The notes under the pieces were generated by a model. The model made no database searches. It had not been told where the DNA came from and saw only the letters and a list, made by a program, of their open reading frames with translations. From Caldimonas manganoxidans ATCC BAA-369 (GTDB lineage Bacteria; Pseudomonadota; Gammaproteobacteria; Burkholderiales; Burkholderiaceae_C): a DNA stretch of 64,000 nucleotides. The stretch is taken from NCBI RefSeq assembly GCF_000381125.1, contig NZ_KB905943.1, positions 16,932-80,931 of the forward strand, read 5' to 3'. Of this stretch, positions 59,604-64,000 are shown in pieces. Position 1 is the first letter of the stretch. Every line of letters begins with the position of its first letter. The translations under genes were made by a program, and so were the position numbers.

Positions 59604-61399
59604 CCGCAAAGCCTGAACTCGCCGGCGCCCGTCGCTCTCGTCAAACTGTGCCTGCAGGCCGCTTGGACTGGCTTGTCATGCTCCAATGGCTGAAGGAAGA
59701 TGGGCTGATCACCGAGGCAGACGCCCAACGCACCCAGCAGCGTTTGGCCGCTGGCAAAAGTGCCCAGCACCCGTTGATCCGCTTGGCCCATGTGGGGCTG
59801 GTGCATGCCGTCAGCGGCAAGCCGTTGGATACCGAGACCCTGACCGAATGGCTGGCGGGCCGAGCCGGGCTGGACTACCTGCGCATCGACCCCCTCAAGG
59901 TGGACGTGGGGCGCGTGGCCGACGTGATGTCGATCAACTATGCCGAGCGCCGCCGCTGTCTGCCAGTGCAGATTGGCCTGAGCGAGATCACCGTGGCCAC
60001 CTGCGAGCCTTTCGACACCGATTGGGTGGCCGAAATCGAGGCGCACACGCGCAAGAAGGTTCGTTTGGTGGTCTCCAGCCCGAACGAGTTGGCACGCTAC
60101 ACCACCGAGTTCTACACCTTGGCCAAATCGGTCAAGGCCGCGGCGAAGAACGGTCAGCTCAGTGGTCCGGCCAACTTCGAGCAACTCGTCGAGCTGGGCA
60201 AGGCCAAAAATCTCGACGCCAATGATCAAAGCATCGTGCAGGTGGTCGACTGGTTGTGGCAGTACGCCTTCGACCAGCGTGCCTCGGACATTCATCTGGA
60301 GCCCCGCCGCGACATGGGGGCGGTGCGTTTCCGCATCGACGGCGTGATGCACACCGTCTACCAGTTGCCGCTGACCGTGATGGCCGCGATGACCAGCCGC
60401 ATCAAGCTGCTCGGCCGCATGGACGTGGTCGAAAAGCGCCGCCCGTTGGACGGGCGCATCAAGACCCGCAATCCGCGTGGCGAGGAGGTCGAGATGCGTT
60501 TGTCCACGCTGCCCACCGCCTTCGGAGAGAAGTTGGTGATGCGCATCTTCGACCCCGATACCACGGTCAAGAGCCTCGATGCATTGGGCTTCTCCAGCCA
60601 CGACGCGCAGCGCTGGGAGCAGCTCGTCACGCAGCCGCACGGGGTGATCCTGGTCACCGGCCCGACCGGCTCGGGCAAGACCACCACGCTGTATGCCACG
60701 CTCAAGCGGTTGGCCACCGACGAGGTGAACGTTTGCACCATCGAAGACCCGATCGAGATGATCGAGCCGGCCTTCAACCAAACCCAGGTTCAGCCTCAGC
60801 TCGATCTGAACTTTGCCAACGGACTGCGCGCCCTGATGCGCCAGGACCCCGACATCATCATGGTGGGCGAGGTGCGCGACCTGGAAACCGCCGAGATGGC
60901 CATCCAGGCGGCATTGACCGGACACCTCGTGTTCACCACGCTGCACACCAACGATGCCGCATCGGCCATCACGCGGCTGCTGGATCTGGGCGTGCCGTCC
61001 TACCTGATCGGCGCCACCGTGCTGGGTGTGCTGGCGCAGCGGCTGGTGCGCACGCTGTGCCCGCACTGCAAGCAGCCCGACGCGGATTTCAGCCGCGACA
61101 CCCTGGCCGCGGCAATTGCACCGTGGCGCATCAACGGTCCCCTACGTCCGTACCGGCCGGTGGGCTGCATCGAGTGTCGCATGACCGGCTTTCTGGGGCG
61201 CTCGGGCCTGTACGAGCTTCTGACCGTCAGCCCGGCGCTTCGACCGCTCATCACGCAGACTCCCGACTTGTCGCGTTTGCGACAACAAGCCACCCAGGAC
61301 GGCATGCGCCCTTTGCGTCTGGCGGGCGCCATGAAGGTGGCCGAAGGGCTGACGACCTTGGATGAAGTGCTGCGTGCCACCCCTGCCTGGGAGCATTGA
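59600..61399 (+). CDS. GspE/PilB-family type II/IV secretion ATPase
   Basis: A 599-residue ATPase. The N-terminal 150 residues form a GspE-II-type domain (DYLRIDPLKVD). The ATPase core has GPTGSGKTTTLYATL (Walker A), the Asp box TIEDPIEM, Walker B QDPDIIMVGEVRD and His box GHLVFTTLHTND. A zinc tetracysteine site is formed by CPHC and CIEC (about residues 487-528). The start overlaps the upstream stop by four bases. No inner-membrane platform, prepilin peptidase or pilin genes are adjacent, so it is an orphan that may power pilus extension with the components at 3.6-12.2 kb or an unlinked system. Confidence 0.9.
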   Translation: MTAKPELAGARRSRQTVPAGRLDWLVMLQWLKEDGLITEADAQRTQQRLAAGKSAQHPLIRLAHVGLVHAVSGKPLDTETLTEWLAGRAGLDYLRIDPLKVDVGRVADVMSINYAERRRCLPVQIGLSEITVATCEPFDTDWVAEIEAHTRKKVRLVVSSPNELARYTTEFYTLAKSVKAAAKNGQLSGPANFEQLVELGKAKNLDANDQSIVQVVDWLWQYAFDQRASDIHLEPRRDMGAVRFRIDGVMHTVYQLPLTVMAAMTSRIKLLGRMDVVEKRRPLDGRIKTRNPRGEEVEMRLSTLPTAFGEKLVMRIFDPDTTVKSLDALGFSSHDAQRWEQLVTQPHGVILVTGPTGSGKTTTLYATLKRLATDEVNVCTIEDPIEMIEPAFNQTQVQPQLDLNFANGLRALMRQDPDIIMVGEVRDLETAEMAIQAALTGHLVFTTLHTNDAASAITRLLDLGVPSYLIGATVLGVLAQRLVRTLCPHCKQPDADFSRDTLAAAIAPWRINGPLRPYRPVGCIECRMTGFLGRSGLYELLTVSPALRPLITQTPDLSRLRQQATQDGMRPLRLAGAMKVAEGLTTLDEVLRATPAWEH

Positions 61400-61555
61400 G
61401 ACCGTCGGTCAGCGCCGTGCTACGTGTATTCCACAGGACCGCCGCAAGGGGCGATCCCTAGAATCCCCGGCAGTTTCACCTTTGGGGCGAACGGGTCCGG
61501 ACGCCGTCGGATCCAGAAAATCCATTCACACCATCGATTCGTCTGAGGAGCAACC

Positions 61556-62020
61556 GTGAGAATCAAAAGTCAGAAGGACTTCGCGTCCGGGCTGATGTTC
61601 ATCATTGTGGGCATCGCCTTTGCCTGGGGCGCGACCGAATACAGCTTTGGCGACTCTGCGCGGCCGGGCCCGGGGTATTTCCCCTTTGGCCTGGGCATCT
61701 TGCTGGCCATCTTGGGGGCGTTGGTCACCTTCGGTTCCTTGACCATCGAAACCGAGGACGGTGAGCCCATTGGTCACATCGGCTGGAAGCCCTTGTTCAT
61801 CATCGTTGGCTCGGTGGTGCTGTTTGCCGCGGCATTGCCCCGTTTGGGTCTGTTGATTGCGTTGCCGCTGTTGGTCATCGTGGCCAGCCTGGCCGGCGAT
61901 GAATTCAACTGGCGTGATGCGATCATCGCCGCCTTGGTGCTGACGGCGTTGTCCTGGTTCGTGTTCTCTTGGGCGCTGAACTTGGTCATTCCCTTGTGGC
62001 CGGCTTGGCTGTCGCAGTAA
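61556..62020 (+). CDS. tctB: Tripartite tricarboxylate transporter small subunit TctB
   Basis: TctB-family protein (154 aa) with four predicted helices; KSQKDFASGLMFIIVGIAFAWGA and ARPGPGYFPFGLGILLAILG (the G-PGYFP motif) are diagnostic. GTG start with GAGGAG 5 bases upstream. tctA follows after 25 bases. No periplasmic binding protein tctC lies in the window, so this system must borrow one encoded elsewhere, as is common in Burkholderiales. Confidence 0.93.
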   Translation: MRIKSQKDFASGLMFIIVGIAFAWGATEYSFGDSARPGPGYFPFGLGILLAILGALVTFGSLTIETEDGEPIGHIGWKPLFIIVGSVVLFAAALPRLGLLIALPLLVIVASLAGDEFNWRDAIIAALVLTALSWFVFSWALNLVIPLWPAWLSQ

Positions 62021-62045
62021 ATCAAACGCCCGAGGAGCTCTGTTC

Positions 62046-63554
62046 ATGGACTTGCTTTCCAATCTCGCGCTGGGGTTTGAAACTGCGCTGTCGCTGCAAA
62101 ACCTGGGGTACGCCTTCATCGGCGCCTTGTTCGGCACCTTGGTGGGCGTGCTGCCTGGCCTGGGCCCGGCCGCCAGCATTGCGATGCTGCTGCCGTCCAT
62201 CTATGCGCTGGACGCCACGCCGGCGCTGATCATGCTGGCTGGCATTTATTACGGTGCGCAGTACGGCGGCTCGACCACGGCCATTTTGATCAATGTGCCG
62301 GGAGAATCGTCCTCGGTCGTCACCGCGCTGGACGGCTACCAAATGGCCCGCCAGGGCCGCGCCGGGACGGCGCTGGCCACGGCGGCCCTCGGGTCGTTCT
62401 TCGCGGGCTCGGTGGCCACGCTGATCATCGCCGGCTTTGCGCCGCCGCTGACCGAGCTGGCCTTCAAGTTCGGTCCGGCCGTGTACTTCTCGCTGATGGT
62501 GCTGGGCCTGATCGGCTCGGTGGTGCTGGCCTCGGGCTCGCTCATCAAGGCCATCGCGATGATCCTGCTGGGCTTGCTGATCGGGCAGATCAACACGGAT
62601 GTGATCTCGGGGGTGCCGCGCTACTCGTTCGACATTCCGGAGCTGTCTGACGGCATCAACTTCGTCGTCATCGCCATGGGTATCTTTGGTTTCGGCGAGA
62701 TCATCGCCAACCTGTCGGTGCCCTCGCACGCGCGGGAGGTGTTCACGCGTGACGTGCGTGGCCTGTGGCCGAGCAAAGAGGACTTCAAGCAGGCCGCGCC
62801 GGCGGTGCTGCGCGGCACGGCACTGGGCGCCATCCTGGGCATCCTGCCCGGCGGCGGCGCCCTGCTGTCCTCGTTTGCGTCGTACACCTTGGAGAAAAAG
62901 CTGGCCAAAGACTCCAGCCGCTTCGGTAAGGGTGACATCCGCGGCGTGGCCGGTCCCGAGTCTGCGAACAACGCTGGGGCCCAGACCTCGTTCATTCCCA
63001 TGCTCACGTTGGGCATCCCGTCCAATGTGGTCATGGCGCTGATGGTGGGGGCGATGACGATCAAGGGCATCCAACCCGGCCCGCAGGTCATGACCAGCAA
63101 CCCCTCGTTGTTCTGGGGCCTGATCGCCTCGATGTGGATCGGCAACCTGATGCTGGTGGTGCTCAACCTGCCGCTGATCGGCATCTGGATCAAACTGCTG
63201 ACCGTGCCTTATCGTTTCCTCTTTCCGGCCATCATGGTGTTTTGCTGCATCGGCTTGTACACACTGAACAACAACCCGTTCGATGTGTACATGGGGGCGC
63301 TGTTCGGTGTCATCGGCTATGCCTTCTACAAACTGGGTTGCGAGCCGGCGCCACTGCTGCTGGGCTTCATCCTTGGGCCCATGATGGAAGAAAACCTGCG
63401 TCGTGCCTTGCTGCTGTCGCGCGGCGACTGGACGACCTTTGCTACCCGCCCGCTGTCGGCCGGTTTGTTGTTGGCCGCTTTGGCGATGGTGGTGATCGTG
63501 GCGCTGCCCAGCATCCGACGCAAGCGTGAGGAAGCCTTCCAGGAAGCAGATTGA
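62046..63554 (+). CDS. tctA: Tripartite tricarboxylate transporter large subunit TctA
   Basis: TctA (502 aa), a large permease with about 12 helices. Family motifs: GALFGTLVGVLPGLGPAASI (loop G-x-LPGLGP), YYGAQYGGSTTAILINVPGE, then GILPGGGALLSSFASY and FIPMLTLGIPSNVVMALMVG from the second repeat. It imports carboxylates (citrate or related acids) using an ion gradient with TctB and a soluble TctC. ATG at 62046 has GAGGAG upstream. A strong terminator follows the stop by 24 bases. Confidence 0.96.
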   Translation: MDLLSNLALGFETALSLQNLGYAFIGALFGTLVGVLPGLGPAASIAMLLPSIYALDATPALIMLAGIYYGAQYGGSTTAILINVPGESSSVVTALDGYQMARQGRAGTALATAALGSFFAGSVATLIIAGFAPPLTELAFKFGPAVYFSLMVLGLIGSVVLASGSLIKAIAMILLGLLIGQINTDVISGVPRYSFDIPELSDGINFVVIAMGIFGFGEIIANLSVPSHAREVFTRDVRGLWPSKEDFKQAAPAVLRGTALGAILGILPGGGALLSSFASYTLEKKLAKDSSRFGKGDIRGVAGPESANNAGAQTSFIPMLTLGIPSNVVMALMVGAMTIKGIQPGPQVMTSNPSLFWGLIASMWIGNLMLVVLNLPLIGIWIKLLTVPYRFLFPAIMVFCCIGLYTLNNNPFDVYMGALFGVIGYAFYKLGCEPAPLLLGFILGPMMEENLRRALLLSRGDWTTFATRPLSAGLLLAALAMVVIVALPSIRRKREEAFQEAD

Positions 63555-63578
63555 CGCGACGACGGCTTCCTGCCACTG

Positions 63579-63610
63579 CCAAGGCCGCCCGAGGGCGGCC
63601 TTGGTTTTTT
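63579..63610 (+). terminator. Intrinsic terminator of tctBA
   Basis: A perfect 11-bp stem, CCAAGGCCGCC with GGCGGCCTTGG around a CGAG tetraloop, is followed directly by six T. It is the clearest rho-independent terminator in the window. Confidence 0.95.
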
Positions 63611-63757
63611 GAGCGGCCCTTGTCCCGTTGTAACCAGTTCATACGATCGGAAACTCGTTGTAAAACACCTCTGCCCGCTCTTCCCTGAGCGCCTCCCTTC
63701 TCTCATACTGCGCGCCGCTTGCCACGGCGAGCAGCACACCATCCACAGGGAGGATGC

Positions 63758-64000
63758 ATGGACCAGGCCCAAGCCGCCGCGGCGCGACAAGCCGCGCGGG
63801 CCCTCTTTGGCGTGCCCATCGAGCAAGACCGCCGCTTGCTGAGGCTGCACGCGCAAGCGCTGCCGGGGGTGGCCCCGGCGGGGCTGGTGGCGCAGCGCGT
63901 GCGCATCGAAGAAGGCCTCAGCCAACCCTTTCACATCGACATCGAAGCACTCAGCCCGGCCGCGGGGCTGCCCGTGCAGCACTGGGTGGGCCATGCGCTG
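63758..64000 (+). CDS. vgrG: VgrG-like type VI secretion spike protein, N-terminal fragment
   Basis: The last 243 bases open a reading frame continuing beyond the window. An AGGGAGGA ribosome site lies 3 bases before the ATG. The 81 residues include DRRLLRLHAQALPG, LVAQRVRIEEGLSQPFHIDI and GLPVQHWVGHAL, in the order seen at the start of VgrG/TssI proteins (first gp27-like beta domain). It would form the tip of a type VI secretion apparatus and may carry an effector further along. It is preceded by the tctA terminator and a 147-base region with two copies of CGTTGTAA (63626 and 63656), so it starts a new transcription unit. Confidence 0.82.
   Translation, partial: MDQAQAAAARQAARALFGVPIEQDRRLLRLHAQALPGVAPAGLVAQRVRIEEGLSQPFHIDIEALSPAAGLPVQHWVGHAL

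Overview
This 64 kb window is high-GC and gene-dense, with short intergenic gaps. It looks like chromosomal DNA of a betaproteobacterium in the Burkholderiales (Comamonadaceae/Sphaerotilaceae-like; genus not determinable by eye). Supporting signs are the pilus gene order fimT-pilV-pilW-pilX-pilY1-pilE, nrdR-glyA, rpfE-like beside recJ, a single LolC/E permease with LolD, a Tct transporter, and an Entner-Doudoroff edd-eda pair. No rRNA, tRNA, CRISPR array, insertion sequence or prophage was seen.

Layout. 1-1.7 kb: end of a sugar/polyol operon (xylulokinase, fructokinase). 1.7-3.5 kb: ribE and ribD on the minus strand. 3.6-12.2 kb: minor type IV pilin operon with a very large PilY1 and an opposed FimT-like pseudopilin whose 3' end overlaps pilE. 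12.3-15.2 kb: nrdR and glyA (glyA has a ZTP-type riboswitch leader), then a lytic transglycosylase. 15.5-18.1 kb: ubiD and a YdcF-like protein, with a structured, possibly RNA-coding interval between them. 18.3-21.5 kb: msrA followed by an ABC transporter, a tiny Cys/His protein and a DUF3299 protein, resembling the Zrg zinc-uptake cluster. 21.6-26.4 kb: hybrid histidine kinase, pdxH, a MocA-like nucleotidyltransferase, ChaC-like protein. 26.6-30.4 kb: edd-eda under a palindromic promoter/operator, glyoxalase I, a short-chain dehydrogenase. 30.5-34.1 kb: Aer-like chemoreceptor and a degenerate HD-GYP protein sharing an upstream region with an exact FNR/ANR box, then a decayed TonB-dependent receptor. 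34.1-39.5 kb: DUF502 protein, gntK-TRAP transporter operon and its divergent LacI-family regulator. 39.6-45.3 kb: two diguanylate cyclases flanking a 2,4-dienoyl-CoA reductase-like enzyme. 45.4-50.3 kb: HpaR-type regulator, pirin, azoreductase, LysR regulator, DMT permease, PHP phosphatase. 50.4-52.8 kb: two tandem PQQ-type sugar dehydrogenases, the first frameshifted. 52.9-61.4 kb: recJ, rpfE-like, and a translationally coupled chain lolC-lolD-tatD-glycosylase-spermidine-synthase-like-GspE ATPase. 61.6-63.6 kb: tctB-tctA with a clear terminator. The window ends inside a VgrG (type VI secretion) gene.

How genes work together. GntK, the TRAP transporter and the LacI-type GntR, with unlinked edd-eda, form a plausible gluconate uptake and Entner-Doudoroff route. 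The two control regions share a GTTACCTA element. The signalling content is rich: chemoreceptor, HD-GYP protein, two GGDEF proteins and a hybrid kinase. Most novelty here is regulatory (riboswitch, FNR box, several perfect palindromes, a candidate sRNA) or in the Zrg-like metal cluster. I found no wholly new multi-gene system that I could defend strongly.
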